From: Nitrospirota bacterium
Lineage (GTDB): Bacteria; Nitrospirota; Thermodesulfovibrionia; UBA6902
Direction of reading: 5' to 3'
Length of the DNA: 64,000 nucleotides
NCBI GenBank assembly: GCA_016234115.1
Contig: JACRHD010000018.1
Coordinates: 84,724 to 148,723, forward strand
A model generated the notes under the pieces. The model worked only from the letters and a program-made list of their open reading frames with translations, had not been told where the DNA came from and made no database searches. The first letter of the stretch is position 1. Each line of letters opens with the position of its first letter. Shown here piece after piece: positions 1-8,909 of the stretch. The translations under genes were made by a program, and so were the position numbers.

Positions 1-51
1 ATCTTCTTTATTTCGCAGCAAGGCACTGAGAATAAACTTTTTCATCATCAT
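1..51 (-). CDS. N-terminal fragment of an unknown protein, cut by the window edge
   Basis: The minus strand has a purine-rich ribosome site (GGAGAG) a few bases before three consecutive ATG codons at 43-51. The open frame then runs off the left edge after 17 codons, beginning MMMKKFILSALL. The basic start followed by hydrophobic residues could be the beginning of a signal peptide or membrane anchor, but too little is visible to say. Which of the three ATGs is used cannot be decided. The product is not identifiable. Confidence 0.45.
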   Translation of the reverse strand, partial: MMMKKFILSALLRNKED

Positions 52-77
52 ACGCTCTCCTTACATATAACGTATAT

Positions 78-113
78 CGTTTTATCCTTGCCGGAGGCAT
101 TGAGGATAAAACG
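78..113. repeat. Perfect 11-bp inverted repeat in a leader region
   Basis: CGTTTTATCCT at 78-88 is exactly mirrored by AGGATAAAACG at 103-113, with a 14-bp loop. It lies 27 bp before the start of the minus-strand gene at the left edge. No T-run follows on either strand, so it looks more like an operator or leader hairpin than a factor-independent terminator. Which of these it is remains inference. Confidence 0.5.
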
Positions 114-230
114 TGTTGAATTGAGCCGCTGAGTCAATGGTATTAATATTGGGTATATTTATGGGGATTGCAAATAAAAATCTTTACGATATCGGGGCTG
201 AGAAGCGACGGAAGAAAACGCAGTCGTATG

Positions 231-350
231 TCATTTCTTTTTTTCTATTTTTGCCTGAAGCTCCTCGATACTTAAAAGTCTTCCACCAGCAGATGCATAC
301 CTTTTGAGCCTTCTATCCAATTCATCCATATGACTCTGAGGAACTGGCAC
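231..350 (-). pseudogene. Possible antitoxin-like (addiction-module component) fragment
   Basis: A short minus-strand frame ends at a TGA at 231-233. Its C-terminus contains MDELDRRLKRYASAGG followed by LLSIEELQAKI, which resembles the C-terminal 'DELDRRL...SWEE' pattern of small relE/parE-associated 'addiction module component' proteins. The frame is open back to a stop at 421-423, but the only start candidates are GTG at 348-350 (39 aa) or ATG at 327-329 (32 aa), and neither has a convincing ribosome site. No toxin gene is visible beside it. A decayed remnant is more likely than a working antitoxin. Confidence 0.3.
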
Positions 351-399
351 AATAGATTCATCCGAAGAGACCGAGAGGGGAATAAAAACAAAGGAAGAC

Positions 400-1053
400 T
401 TACGGGCGGCAGACCTTTACGCAGAGACCGCAGATGTACTGGCCTACGTTATGCGCCCTGGCGAAGTATTTCAGTTTGTCCAGACATGCCGCCTTGTCCC
501 AGTCTTTGTGAGACTCTTTTATGGCGGAGACGGGACATATGTCTATGCATTTTTTGCAACCGCCGCAGTCTCTCTGAAGGGGCGTATCCGTCTTGAGAGG
601 CATGTCGGTGAGGATGGTCGCGATCCTTATCCTCGACCCGGTTGCCGGGTTGACGAGCAGGTTGTTCCTTCCGATCCATCCGATGCCTGCGCGAAGGGCG
701 ATCATTTTGTGAGAGAGATGCGCGGTCTGTTTTTCCCAGTCCACAATCTGGCTTGCCGGAATAGGAAGGGCGTTGAAGCCTTTGTCCTGAACGGCCAGTG
801 ATATCTTCAGTGCCGTCTGGTCCAGCAGGAGGTTTAGCATTTTATAATGATGAAGATAGTGACGGGTAGGGCCGGTGACACAGCTTTTAAGCACGGAAGC
901 CGATACCCTGACCCCGAGAGAAATTCCATATGAGAGCCCTTCGGTCTGATCAGAGGGCAGGGCGTCGTAATGCGGGCTTAAATCCCCGACAGCCCCGACG
1001 CCGAACGCCGTCATGCCGGATGAAACGGCGATGTCTTTTAGTATGTTGTACAT
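400..1053 (-). CDS. QueG-like double-cluster 4Fe-4S protein (short form)
   Basis: This 217-residue protein carries two ferredoxin-type clusters near its C-terminus: CGGCKKCIDICP around residue 163, and CGLCVKVCRP as the last ten residues. The preceding part resembles the N-terminal and central region of epoxyqueuosine reductase (QueG/COG1600), including a GIGWIGRNNLL segment. True QueG is about 300-380 residues and binds cobalamin. This protein stops right after the second cluster and lacks the C-terminal extension, so it may be a paralogue with a different redox role. It follows the TlpA-like gene on the same strand, separated by a heptamer repeat tract. Confidence 0.7.
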   Translation of the reverse strand: MYNILKDIAVSSGMTAFGVGAVGDLSPHYDALPSDQTEGLSYGISLGVRVSASVLKSCVTGPTRHYLHHYKMLNLLLDQTALKISLAVQDKGFNALPIPASQIVDWEKQTAHLSHKMIALRAGIGWIGRNNLLVNPATGSRIRIATILTDMPLKTDTPLQRDCGGCKKCIDICPVSAIKESHKDWDKAACLDKLKYFARAHNVGQYICGLCVKVCRP

Positions 1054-1060
1054 TATTTTA

Positions 1061-1133
1061 AGTAGGAAGTGAGAAGTAAGAAGTTGGCTCTTTGCTTCTC
1101 ACTTCTCACTTCTCACTTCTTACTTCTCACTTT
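1061..1133. repeat. Heptamer tract (GAGAAGT-type) forming an inverted pair
   Basis: Degenerate 7-bp units of the GAGAAGT type occur in both orientations. The 18 bp at 1067-1084 are exactly complementary to 1115-1132, so the tract can fold into a long hairpin between the two minus-strand genes. No T-run suits a terminator in the direction of those genes. Confidence 0.75.
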
Positions 1134-1138
1134 TCTTT

Positions 1139-1654
1139 TTACAGATACTTCTCAACTATCTTAACGCCTTCAGGGCTGCCCCAATCCAGCGGCCCTACTA
1201 TCTTCTCCCTGACAATGCCTTCTTTATCTATGATGAAAGTCTCGGGAACGCCGGTAATGCCGTAAAGCCTTGCCAGCTCGTTGTCGGGACTGATGAGGCT
1301 CGGTATACTGACCGTCTGGGTCCTGTAATAGGCCGCGAGTTTTGCGGGGCTGTCCCTGTAGAGGACGCCCAACATCTGGAAAGGCCTGTTCTGCATTTTC
1401 TGAAAAAGGGTCTCTTTGGCAGGCATTTCCGCCTTGCAGGTCGTGCACCACGTGGCCCAGAAGCTCAGAAAGACCACTTTACCCCTGAGGTCCGGAAGGC
1501 TCCATAAATTTCCGTTGGCGTCTCTTAGCTCAAATGTCGGCGCGGGCTTGCCTACCGCCGCGATCGCCTCATATTTTTTGTCCTTTGGAAGAAGGAACAA
1601 AACGGCAACGCAGACTGCAACAATGACTACAAGAATGATGCCTTTATGCTTCAT
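1139..1654 (-). CDS. Membrane-anchored TlpA/ResA-like thiol-disulfide oxidoreductase
   Basis: The 171-residue protein starts with a basic residue pair and one hydrophobic segment (about residues 5-22), then a thioredoxin-like domain. The redox motif is WCTTC in the context SFWATWCTTCKAEMP, typical of TlpA/ResA/AhpC-TSA proteins. The cis-proline signature GVPETFIID is present. Such proteins sit outside the inner membrane and reduce or oxidise cysteines in cytochrome c maturation or related work. The partner is not evident here. The start is supported by a CCTCC (GGAGG on the coding strand) just upstream. Confidence 0.85.
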   Translation of the reverse strand: MKHKGIILVVIVAVCVAVLFLLPKDKKYEAIAAVGKPAPTFELRDANGNLWSLPDLRGKVVFLSFWATWCTTCKAEMPAKETLFQKMQNRPFQMLGVLYRDSPAKLAAYYRTQTVSIPSLISPDNELARLYGITGVPETFIIDKEGIVREKIVGPLDWGSPEGVKIVEKYL

Positions 1655-1794
1655 TTAATCCTCCGTTGTAAATCGGTTTAATTCAGAACAGGGTCCTGGA
1701 AATTCCGCCAGAATAATTATAATGTATCCTAACATTTTTTAGTCGGTCTTTAGAACAACCCGTCCTGCTGTCTGCCTCCTGGGATGTTTACGGC

Positions 1795-1961
1795 GCACAA
1801 AGGGAGGCCCGGCTCCGGATTTCTATAATCGACAAACACCATCTTTACATTTTTGCTTCTGCGCAATTCCTGTCTTTGTCCTCTTCTAAATATTTTATTC
1901 CTGTCTCTGGACTCTTTTAGAGGTGTCGTATAGAAATCCTCCGCCGGCCCTCCCTTTGTGC
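1795..1961. mobile_element. MITE-like element, copy 1
   Basis: A 167-bp unit has imperfect terminal inverted repeats of about 33 bp. The left end begins GCACAAAGGGAGG and runs to GGATTTCTATA; the right end is its near complement, ending CCTCCCTTTGTGC. It encodes no protein. The interior aligns over its whole length, in the opposite orientation, with the element at 17858-18025. Non-coding, short, TIR-bounded and dispersed is the definition of a miniature inverted-repeat transposable element. No transposase is in the window, and no clear target duplication could be fixed by eye. Confidence 0.65.
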
Positions 1962-2048
1962 TTCACGGGCCCTGAACTCTCTGTGATACATTGGAACAGA
2001 GTAAATGCCCGGAACAAGTTCCCCATGAATTTGAAATTCAGATTAATG

Positions 2049-2054
2049 TATAAT
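2049..2054 (+). promoter_or_regulatory. Candidate -10 box upstream of hisB
   Basis: A perfect TATAAT lies about 70 bp before the chosen hisB start. No good -35 hexamer is at the proper spacing, so this is a weak call made from the -10 box and position only. Confidence 0.3.
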
Positions 2055-2122
2055 TATGGCGATAACGTGTCCGTTTATTGTGTACGGTCACGTTGAACAC
2101 GATTGACGATAAAGGAGGCTTC

Positions 2123-2716
2123 ATGCAGAGGAAGGCGACAGTCGCGAGAAAGACGAAAGAGACGGATATCAAACTCGGCATTAACCTTGACGGCAGCGGG
2201 AACTATAAGCTGAACACCTCAATCCCTTTTGTCGACCACATGCTGAGCCTTATGGCAAAGCACGGGCACATAGATTTGAATGTAGAAGCAAAGGGAGATA
2301 TAGAGATCGATTATCACCACCTCATGGAAGATATCGGCATTGTAATGGGCGAGGCCATTAAAAAAGCGCTTGGCGAAAAATTGCAGATACGCCGGTACGG
2401 CGAGGCCCTGACGCCTATGGATGAAAGCCTTGCGCAGGTTGTTATCGACCTCAGCGGCAGGCCCTATCTGGTTTATAAAGTCAAACCGTTGAGGGGAGAC
2501 GTCCAGATACTGGATCTCGGGGTATCGCTTTTTGAGGATTTCTTCAGGGCAATGGTCAACCACGCGGGAATGAACCTGCACATTATTCTTCACTACGGAC
2601 GCGACCCGCACCATATATTCGAGGCGATCTTCAAAGGGTTCGGCAGGGCGCTGCGCTCGGCGTCGGAGCTTCATCCGAGGGGTAAAGGCGTGCCGTCGAC
2701 GAAGGGGACGCTGTAA
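2123..2716 (+). CDS. hisB: Imidazoleglycerol-phosphate dehydratase
   Basis: HisB removes water from imidazoleglycerol phosphate to give imidazole acetol phosphate in histidine synthesis. The 197-residue product has the family's metal-binding histidine/glutamate motifs: DHML and KHGHID near residues 45-55, YHHLMEDIGI near 75, FRAMVNHAGMNLHI and GRDPHHIFEAIFKGFGRAL near the C-terminus. I chose the ATG at 2123 because AAAGGAGG sits just before it and it gives the usual family length. The frame extends 15 codons upstream without support. It is the single-function bacterial form, with no phosphatase domain. No other his genes are nearby. Confidence 0.93.
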   Translation: MQRKATVARKTKETDIKLGINLDGSGNYKLNTSIPFVDHMLSLMAKHGHIDLNVEAKGDIEIDYHHLMEDIGIVMGEAIKKALGEKLQIRRYGEALTPMDESLAQVVIDLSGRPYLVYKVKPLRGDVQILDLGVSLFEDFFRAMVNHAGMNLHIILHYGRDPHHIFEAIFKGFGRALRSASELHPRGKGVPSTKGTL

Positions 2717-2753
2717 TTGATCAGTTGTCAAAAACTAAGAAAGGAGTATCATT

Positions 2754-3965
2754 ATGAGCATTAAAAGAATCGGAATCATTACGAGCGGCGGTGACGCCGG
2801 CGGTCTGAACGCGGTAATTAAAGGTGTCGCGCGGGAGGCGTATGCTCACGGGATCGAGTCTGTTGTTATTCCCAACGGATACGCGGGGCTTTATAACCTC
2901 ATTGAGATGGAAAAAGTCGTGGTGCTTAACGCTGAAAGGGTGAGCCGTATTGAGGCGTCTCTTTCAGGCTCCGAGGCAGGACACTCAAGGGTAAAGATAA
3001 GCAAGATCAAGGACCCGAAAACATATGAAAGGATAAAAGAAGGGCTGAAAAAATTCGGCATAGACGCGCTGGTCATCAGCGGCGGTGATGATACAGGCAG
3101 TGTTGTTGTGGATCTGGGCGGACAGGGCATTCCCTGTGTGCATGTCCCAAAGACCATGGACCTGGACCTTCAGCCGTACAGTGTCGGCGGTGATTCAGCG
3201 ATCAACCGGATAGCAGTTATGGTGCGTGATCTAAAGACAACCGGCATGAGCCATAACCGCGTCATGGTAATTGAAGTGTTCGGACGCTATGTCGGGCACA
3301 CTGCGTTTCGAGGCGGCATAGGCGCAGAAGCTGATTGTATCCTGATTCCTGAAATTCCTGTTGACTTTGACGTTGTCTACGAACATATCAAGACTACTTA
3401 TTTCAACAGGATTGAAAGGAGCGACGTCAAGTCAGGCACATATATGCTGGTGGTTGCAGAGGGAATCAAGACAGCATCGGGCGAATTGCTTTATGACGAC
3501 TCTGCAGGCGTAGATGCCTTCGGGCATAAAAAGCTCGCCGGAGCCGGAAAATACATCAGGCAGCAGATTGAGAAAAAGATGAAGGCAGACCCGGAGATGA
3601 AGGACTTTATGAAAAAGGTCGGGATGTATGCGCCGGGTGTTTATGAAATACCGGAAGTAAGAGAAATAACTCCGAGCCACCTTGTGCGCTGCGGACAGAC
3701 TTCTGCTTATGATGTGAATTTCGGTTATCGCACAGGTGCAGCCGGAGTGCTGCTGTTATTACAGGGCAAGACAGGCAATACCGTAGTTGACGTGGACGGT
3801 AAAAAGATATTCTACATGCCGACGTCAGAAGCGATCAAACGGAGAGAGGTTGATGTCAGCGAGGTCGCGCTTTTTGAGAGCCTCGGTGTGTGCTTCGGCA
3901 GGAAGCCGCAGAAATACGAGTTCGAATGTGAACAGGCGGCAATACCGATAGAGCGGCACGTGTAG
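2754..3965 (+). CDS. Phosphofructokinase, probably pyrophosphate-dependent
   Basis: This 403-residue protein phosphorylates fructose 6-phosphate. The phosphoryl-donor motif reads GGDDT, with aspartate where ATP-dependent enzymes carry glycine (E. coli position 104), and the second motif is PKTMDLD, with lysine at the position equivalent to 124. In the PFK superfamily that D/K pair marks PPi-dependent, reversible enzymes. The N-terminal loop GIITSGGDAGGLNAVIKG is normal. AAGGAG precedes the ATG. It is downstream of hisB by 37 bp and convergent with ackA with a 7-bp gap. A second PFK with a different donor motif lies at 11418. The donor assignment is inference from two residues. Confidence 0.85.
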   Translation: MSIKRIGIITSGGDAGGLNAVIKGVAREAYAHGIESVVIPNGYAGLYNLIEMEKVVVLNAERVSRIEASLSGSEAGHSRVKISKIKDPKTYERIKEGLKKFGIDALVISGGDDTGSVVVDLGGQGIPCVHVPKTMDLDLQPYSVGGDSAINRIAVMVRDLKTTGMSHNRVMVIEVFGRYVGHTAFRGGIGAEADCILIPEIPVDFDVVYEHIKTTYFNRIERSDVKSGTYMLVVAEGIKTASGELLYDDSAGVDAFGHKKLAGAGKYIRQQIEKKMKADPEMKDFMKKVGMYAPGVYEIPEVREITPSHLVRCGQTSAYDVNFGYRTGAAGVLLLLQGKTGNTVVDVDGKKIFYMPTSEAIKRREVDVSEVALFESLGVCFGRKPQKYEFECEQAAIPIERHV

Positions 3966-3972
3966 TCGCGGT

Positions 3973-5181
3973 TTATTTTACAGCGAGAATCGTTTCTACG
4001 GTCTGGACAGCTATCTCAAGCTCTTCATTTGTAGGAATGACGAGCACCTTTACGGGCGCAGCGTTCTGATTTATTTCACGAACCTCTCTTGAGGGGGAGT
4101 CATTTTTCCCGGCATCAATGCTGAGGCCGAGCCTCTCTAATCCTTCACAGCACTTCTGTCTGACAAGCGCCGCGTTTTCTCCAATGCCTCCTGTAAACAC
4201 GGCAGCATCGATGTCGCCCAGGACAGCAAAGTAAGCGCCGATGTATTTCTTTATCCGGTAGCAGAACATATCAAGAGACAGCGCGGCCAGGGCGTCATTT
4301 TCTTTTGCGCGGCCGATAATTTCTCTCATGTCATTTGCGCCGCAGATGCCTTTAAGCCCGCTTTCCTTATTAAGCATCCTGTCAATATCATTAAGGGACA
4401 TGCCGCTTCTCTGTGCGATATAAAACGGCAGGGACGGGTCTATGTCCCCGCATCTGGTCCCCATAATGAGTCCTTCAAGGGGGGTGAGACCCATGGAGGT
4501 GTCCACACTTATACCTCCCCTGACAGCCGCGGCGCTGGCGCCATTGCCGAGATGGAGGGTAATCATATTCAGCTCATTCAGCGGTCTCCCAAGATGTATG
4601 GCTGCCTGCCTTGAAACAAACTGATGCGAGGTGCCGTGAAACCCGTAACGTCTGACATGATAGTCATTATAGAGTTCGTAAGGGACTGCATAATGAAACG
4701 CATAAGGGGGCATGCCTTGATGAAATGCCGTATCAAATACAGCGACCTGCGGGACATCCGGATAGTTTTTAAGCGCAGCCTCAATGGCAACAAGATTGGC
4801 AGGGTTATGCAGCGGAGCAAGAGGGACCATTTTGCGTATAGCTTCAATTACCTCATCATTAATAAAGGTAGGCTTGTGAAAAACCTCGCCTCCATGCACA
4901 ACGCGATGCCCTATCCCGAAAAGCTCCTTCAATTGCTTCGTTAAACCTGTTTCTTCCGATACATTGGTAATCCACTGAAAGCCCTCTTTATGGTCCACAA
5001 TCTCCTGTGTCAGAGAAAGTTCTTCATATTCGTCGTCGGGCTTCAGCCATCTATGCTTCAGGCTGCTTTGGGATTCTCCGATCCGTTCAATTACCCCTGA
5101 GGCAAGCACGTTGTTGTTCGACATATTGAAGATTTGATATTTGATGGATGAACTGCCGGAATTAATTACAAGGACATTCAT
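3973..5181 (-). CDS. ackA: Acetate kinase
   Basis: AckA interconverts acetyl phosphate plus ADP with acetate plus ATP. The 402-residue product is of standard length with the ASKHA-fold landmarks: N-terminal VLVINSGSSSIKYQ, GHRVVHGGE, the catalytic DTAFHQGMP, YGFHGTSHQFVS, the adenosine-site GTRCGDIDPS, and C-terminal FTGGIGENAALVR. It lies 19 bp downstream of pta on the same strand, the normal pairing for substrate-level ATP formation from acetyl-CoA or for acetate assimilation. The intergenic piece is filled by a heptamer repeat. Confidence 0.95.
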   Translation of the reverse strand: MNVLVINSGSSSIKYQIFNMSNNNVLASGVIERIGESQSSLKHRWLKPDDEYEELSLTQEIVDHKEGFQWITNVSEETGLTKQLKELFGIGHRVVHGGEVFHKPTFINDEVIEAIRKMVPLAPLHNPANLVAIEAALKNYPDVPQVAVFDTAFHQGMPPYAFHYAVPYELYNDYHVRRYGFHGTSHQFVSRQAAIHLGRPLNELNMITLHLGNGASAAAVRGGISVDTSMGLTPLEGLIMGTRCGDIDPSLPFYIAQRSGMSLNDIDRMLNKESGLKGICGANDMREIIGRAKENDALAALSLDMFCYRIKKYIGAYFAVLGDIDAAVFTGGIGENAALVRQKCCEGLERLGLSIDAGKNDSPSREVREINQNAAPVKVLVIPTNEELEIAVQTVETILAVK

Positions 5182-5188
5182 AACAATA

Positions 5189-5224
5189 GGGTCCCAGGGT
5201 TCAAGGGTCTAAGGGTTTGAGGGT
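5189..5224. repeat. Heptamer tract (AGGGTTC-type) at the pta 3' end
   Basis: Units of the type AGGGTTC/AGGGTCT span the pta-ackA junction. The last residues of Pta (LKPLDP) and its TGA stop are written in this tract, in the orientation whose translation contains a stop. Confidence 0.6.
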
Positions 5225-7303
5225 CTGTGCCTGGATTGCGGTAATGGCAATGGTATTGACGATGTCAGGAACTGTGCAACCCCTGCTGAGGTCGTTCACA
5301 GGTTTTCTAAGCCCCTGCAATACAGGCCCTATTGCCACGGCATTGGCCGCCCGCTGAACTGCCTTATATGTATTGTTGCCTGTGTTGAGGTCAGGAAAGA
5401 TAAAGACTGTGGCATTGCCGGCCACTTTACTGTCAGGCATCTTTGTTTTGGCAACGCCGGCGTCGACGGCAGCATCATACTGAATAGGCCCCTCGACTTT
5501 CAGGTCAGGCCTCAGCCTCCGGACTATCGCTGTGGCCTCCCTGACGCGTTCCACTTCCTCGCCTTTTCCCGATTCTCCTGTGGAGTAAGAGAGCATGGCA
5601 ATAAAGGGTTCAATAGAAAACATCTTTGCTGTCTCTGCAGAACTTATGGCAATGTCGGCAAGCTGCTGGGCCGTGGGTTTTGGATTTACCGCGCAGTCGC
5701 CATAAACAAAAACCCGGTCTGCGAGGCACATCAGGAATACGCTGGAGACGATAGAACATCCCGGTTTCGTCCTGATGATTTCAAAGGCCGGGCGAATGGT
5801 TTGCTGGGTCGTATGCAGGGCCCCTGAGACCATGCCGTCAGCGTGACCAAGATGGACCATCATAGTCCCAAAATAGCTTACATCTGCCATGACGTCGTAT
5901 GCCATCTGGTATGAGATGCCCTTGTGTTTTCTCAATTCAAAGTATGTGTCTGCAAAAATATCCCGGAGTTCAGAATTTGCGGGATCAATGACAGGTATCT
6001 GACTCAGGGAAAGACCCAGGCCCGTAATCTTCTGACCTGCTTCATCAGGATTGCCAAGCAGTGTGACGTCTGCCACATTGCGAAGGAGAAGGATTTCACA
6101 GGCCCTGAGTATCCGTTCATCGGTACCTTCCGGAAGGACAATGTGTTTGCGGTCCTTCTTTGCGCGTTGAATCAGTTCATATTCAAACATGAGAGGAGTG
6201 ATGCGGCTGGAGCGGGCCACGGCGATCCGCTGCTCCAGTTCTCCAAAATCAACATTTGCCTCCACTATGCCGAGGGCCGCAGCGGTCTTCCTTTTATTTT
6301 CCGGGGCCATGGTCCCTTCGATGGCGTTTACGTTCATTGCAGTTGTAAAGGTATCAGTGTGCACCGATAATATGGGGACCGTAGACCTCCTGAGCCCTGA
6401 AAGCAGATTGAGCACCTGACTTGCAGGCTTAAGATTGCCTGTAAGGAGAATCCCGGCGATTTGCGGATAGGTCCGGGAAACATCGGCAAGCAGCGAACCT
6501 ACGATAATGTCAGAACGGTCGCCCGGCGTAATGATGAGGCTTCCGTCTTCAACATGATCAAGGAAGTGGGACAATTCCATCGCGGCCACTTTATAATTTC
6601 TGATTTCCCTGTCAAGGCTCTCAATATCACCGCTGATCAGCTCCGCCTTCAGGAGTCTCGCTATTTCTCCGACAGTCGGCTTGTTCAGAAGGGTGTGATC
6701 AGGAAGCACATAGACAGGGAATACATCTCCAAATTCCTGCTTCAACCCGGCTTCGGCATTATTTCGGTCTTCAGAGGCAACGCGATTAACGACAACAGCA
6801 AGGATTTCTCCCTTTATATCCTTTACAGACTTTTCCAGTACTCTCACTGCTTCGGCAATGTCCCTGATGCTCCTTCCATCTCCCTTGACCACCGGGACCA
6901 GGGGGGTGCCGAGATGGTTGGCCATCTCAATATTGAATTCAAACTCAAAGCCGATTGCCATGGCAGTGAAGTCGGTCCCTGCACAGACCACAAAGTCGCA
7001 CCGGGCCTCAAGCCGTTTATATTTCTCAAGGACATGACTGTAGAGTTCATTTATGCGCCCCCCGGCAATGAACTCCCGCACTTCCTCAGAAGTGCAGCCA
7101 TACATTTCGTCTGCAGCGCCTTCAAGGGCGTATCGTCTTGATATCAGACTGATGAGGCTGTCGCCGTTTTTCCCGGGATAAATCACCGGCCTGAAAAAAC
7201 CGGCTTTTCGTCCATGACCGGAAAGCATCTCCATTATTCCAAGCACAACAACAGACTTTCCGCTTCTGGGCACGGTCCCTGTTATGTATAATCCCTTCGG
7301 CAT
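5201..7303 (-). CDS. pta: Phosphate acetyltransferase, long three-domain form
   Basis: Pta exchanges acetyl-CoA and phosphate for acetyl phosphate and CoA. The 700-residue protein has the long architecture: an N-terminal P-loop domain of dethiobiotin-synthetase type (GTVPRSGKS, residues 9-17), a central DRTGG-type domain (about 210-330), and the C-terminal catalytic PTA domain from about 380. The last contains SYSTGESGKGEEVERV near residue 570, EGPIQYDAAVD, and FPDLNTGNNTYKAVQRAA. Long forms are typically allosterically controlled through the N-terminal domains. It is upstream of ackA on the same strand and 10 bp downstream of pyk, so pyk-pta-ackA read as one unit. Confidence 0.93.
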   Translation of the reverse strand: MPKGLYITGTVPRSGKSVVVLGIMEMLSGHGRKAGFFRPVIYPGKNGDSLISLISRRYALEGAADEMYGCTSEEVREFIAGGRINELYSHVLEKYKRLEARCDFVVCAGTDFTAMAIGFEFEFNIEMANHLGTPLVPVVKGDGRSIRDIAEAVRVLEKSVKDIKGEILAVVVNRVASEDRNNAEAGLKQEFGDVFPVYVLPDHTLLNKPTVGEIARLLKAELISGDIESLDREIRNYKVAAMELSHFLDHVEDGSLIITPGDRSDIIVGSLLADVSRTYPQIAGILLTGNLKPASQVLNLLSGLRRSTVPILSVHTDTFTTAMNVNAIEGTMAPENKRKTAAALGIVEANVDFGELEQRIAVARSSRITPLMFEYELIQRAKKDRKHIVLPEGTDERILRACEILLLRNVADVTLLGNPDEAGQKITGLGLSLSQIPVIDPANSELRDIFADTYFELRKHKGISYQMAYDVMADVSYFGTMMVHLGHADGMVSGALHTTQQTIRPAFEIIRTKPGCSIVSSVFLMCLADRVFVYGDCAVNPKPTAQQLADIAISSAETAKMFSIEPFIAMLSYSTGESGKGEEVERVREATAIVRRLRPDLKVEGPIQYDAAVDAGVAKTKMPDSKVAGNATVFIFPDLNTGNNTYKAVQRAANAVAIGPVLQGLRKPVNDLSRGCTVPDIVNTIAITAIQAQTLKPLDP

Positions 7304-7313
7304 TCAGGTCCCC

Positions 7314-8750
7314 TCAACTCTTCCTGGCCTTGAGGTCCAGGATCTCTATCCTGTGATTGGCATCCGGATGCTGGGCCGACGGCCCCATTGTAAGGACCAC
7401 AAGTTTGTCTTCAATATTATTGCTGTTCAGCCAGCCTTTCACGTAGTCATTCCAGTTGGCCGGATTTTCAGCCTCGTAAACAGGAAAAACTCCATAGGAG
7501 AACTGGAGTGCCCGGCATATACTCTCCTGCGAGCTGACGGCCGCGATCCATACGGGGAGGCGAAAGCGGGAGATACTTCTTGCTGTATCGCCGCTGCGTG
7601 AGGGAACAAACACTACCGCAGGTGAGACATATTCAAGACTGGCCTCAACCCCGACTGCTATGAGTTGTGCCGGCCCCATCATGCCCTCTGATGCAATCCC
7701 CTGAAACATCTCTTTAACAGTCACAGGGCGGCGGTGAGGTTCAACAGCAGCCGCAATCTTCGCGAGCATCTGCACTGATTCAACCGGGTACGCCCCCATA
7801 GCTGATTCACCGGAAAGCATTACACAGTCCGTGCCGTCCAGGATTGCGTTTGATACATCCGTGGCCTCCGCGCGGGTAGGCCGCGGGCTGTTTGTCATTG
7901 ATTCAAGCATTTGTGTCGCGGTTATCACAGGTTTGGCATACATATTTGCCAGATGCATAAGGCGCTTTTGCACTATGGCCATCTGCTCTATCGGCAGCTC
8001 TACGCCAAGATCTCCTCTGGCAATCATAATGCCGTCCGAGGCATTGAGAATCTCATGTATATAATCAAGCGCCCGGGACCGTTCGATCTTGGCGATAATG
8101 AATGGATTATAACCGAGCCCGGCAGCAGCCTTTCTGACGGCGTCAATATCCGATGCCTTTTCCACGAAGGACTGGCTTACGGCATCCACCCCATGCTCAA
8201 GCGCGAATTTCAGGCACTGGTAATCATAATCAGTAAAAGCGCTGATGCCAAGGACAATACCGGGGATATTGATCCCTTTCTTTGAGCGAAGTTCGCCCCC
8301 TACGGTTACCTTGCAGTGCACATTATCTGCCTCTACTTCTACAACTTTCATCTGGATAAGCCCGTCATTGAGAAAGATGGTATCTCCGGATTTGACCGCC
8401 TGTGTGAAACGGGGGAAGGTCACTGAAACCCTGTTGTCACTGCCTATACCGTCCTGGGTTGTAAGAATATAGGAATCGCCCGGCCTTAACTCAACAGGTT
8501 CTTTCAGGAGACGGCCTATCCGCATCTTGGGCCCCGGAAGGTCTGCCATAATGGCGATTCGTTTTCCAGCCTTCAGCGAAGCGTTTTTGAGGTCCTCTAT
8601 TACTTTTGCGTGACGGTCAAAATCACCGTGAGAAAAGTTCAGGCGCGCTACATCCATCCCGGCCTGTATCATCTGCTGTATGATGTCCGGCGATTCAGAG
8701 GACGGCCCTATGGTACATACAATTTTTGTCTTATTTAAAGGCAGAGGCAT
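7314..8750 (-). CDS. pyk: Pyruvate kinase
   Basis: Pyk makes pyruvate and ATP from phosphoenolpyruvate. The 478-residue product starts KTKIVCTIGPSSESPD, followed by MDVARLNFSHG, ADLPGPKMRIG, the catalytic-lysine stretch IIAKIERSRAL, the metal-site RGDLGVELP, and ITATQMLESMTNSPRPTRAE. The C-terminal regulatory domain is present. It heads the minus-strand pyk-pta-ackA unit and is divergent from glgP. Confidence 0.95.
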   Translation of the reverse strand: MPLPLNKTKIVCTIGPSSESPDIIQQMIQAGMDVARLNFSHGDFDRHAKVIEDLKNASLKAGKRIAIMADLPGPKMRIGRLLKEPVELRPGDSYILTTQDGIGSDNRVSVTFPRFTQAVKSGDTIFLNDGLIQMKVVEVEADNVHCKVTVGGELRSKKGINIPGIVLGISAFTDYDYQCLKFALEHGVDAVSQSFVEKASDIDAVRKAAAGLGYNPFIIAKIERSRALDYIHEILNASDGIMIARGDLGVELPIEQMAIVQKRLMHLANMYAKPVITATQMLESMTNSPRPTRAEATDVSNAILDGTDCVMLSGESAMGAYPVESVQMLAKIAAAVEPHRRPVTVKEMFQGIASEGMMGPAQLIAVGVEASLEYVSPAVVFVPSRSGDTARSISRFRLPVWIAAVSSQESICRALQFSYGVFPVYEAENPANWNDYVKGWLNSNNIEDKLVVLTMGPSAQHPDANHRIEILDLKARKS

Positions 8751-8813
8751 ATGTTGTCCCTTTCTTAACTGTATTTATTTGAGATTATTCATCTGTTGTC
8801 CTCATAGTTTCGG

Positions 8814-8844
8814 CTTCTTTACGAAAGAAGTTAACTTTTTTTTT
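8814..8844. repeat. Small hairpin and T-run in the pyk-glgP divergent region
   Basis: CTTCTTT at 8814-8820 pairs with AAAGAAG at 8824-8830, and nine T residues follow at 8836-8844. On the plus strand this resembles a leader attenuator ahead of glgP, because no plus-strand gene ends upstream. A coincidence in AT-rich promoter DNA is also possible. Confidence 0.3.
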
Positions 8845-8909
8845 ACATATGACGATATAACCTTAAAAGTGTTTTAACATATTAAAATTTTAACATGAGG
8901 ATACAAACC

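Noticed and set aside
6461-7141. Plus-strand open frame of 226 codons opposite pta
   Set aside because: Shadow of the conserved Pta N-terminal domains.
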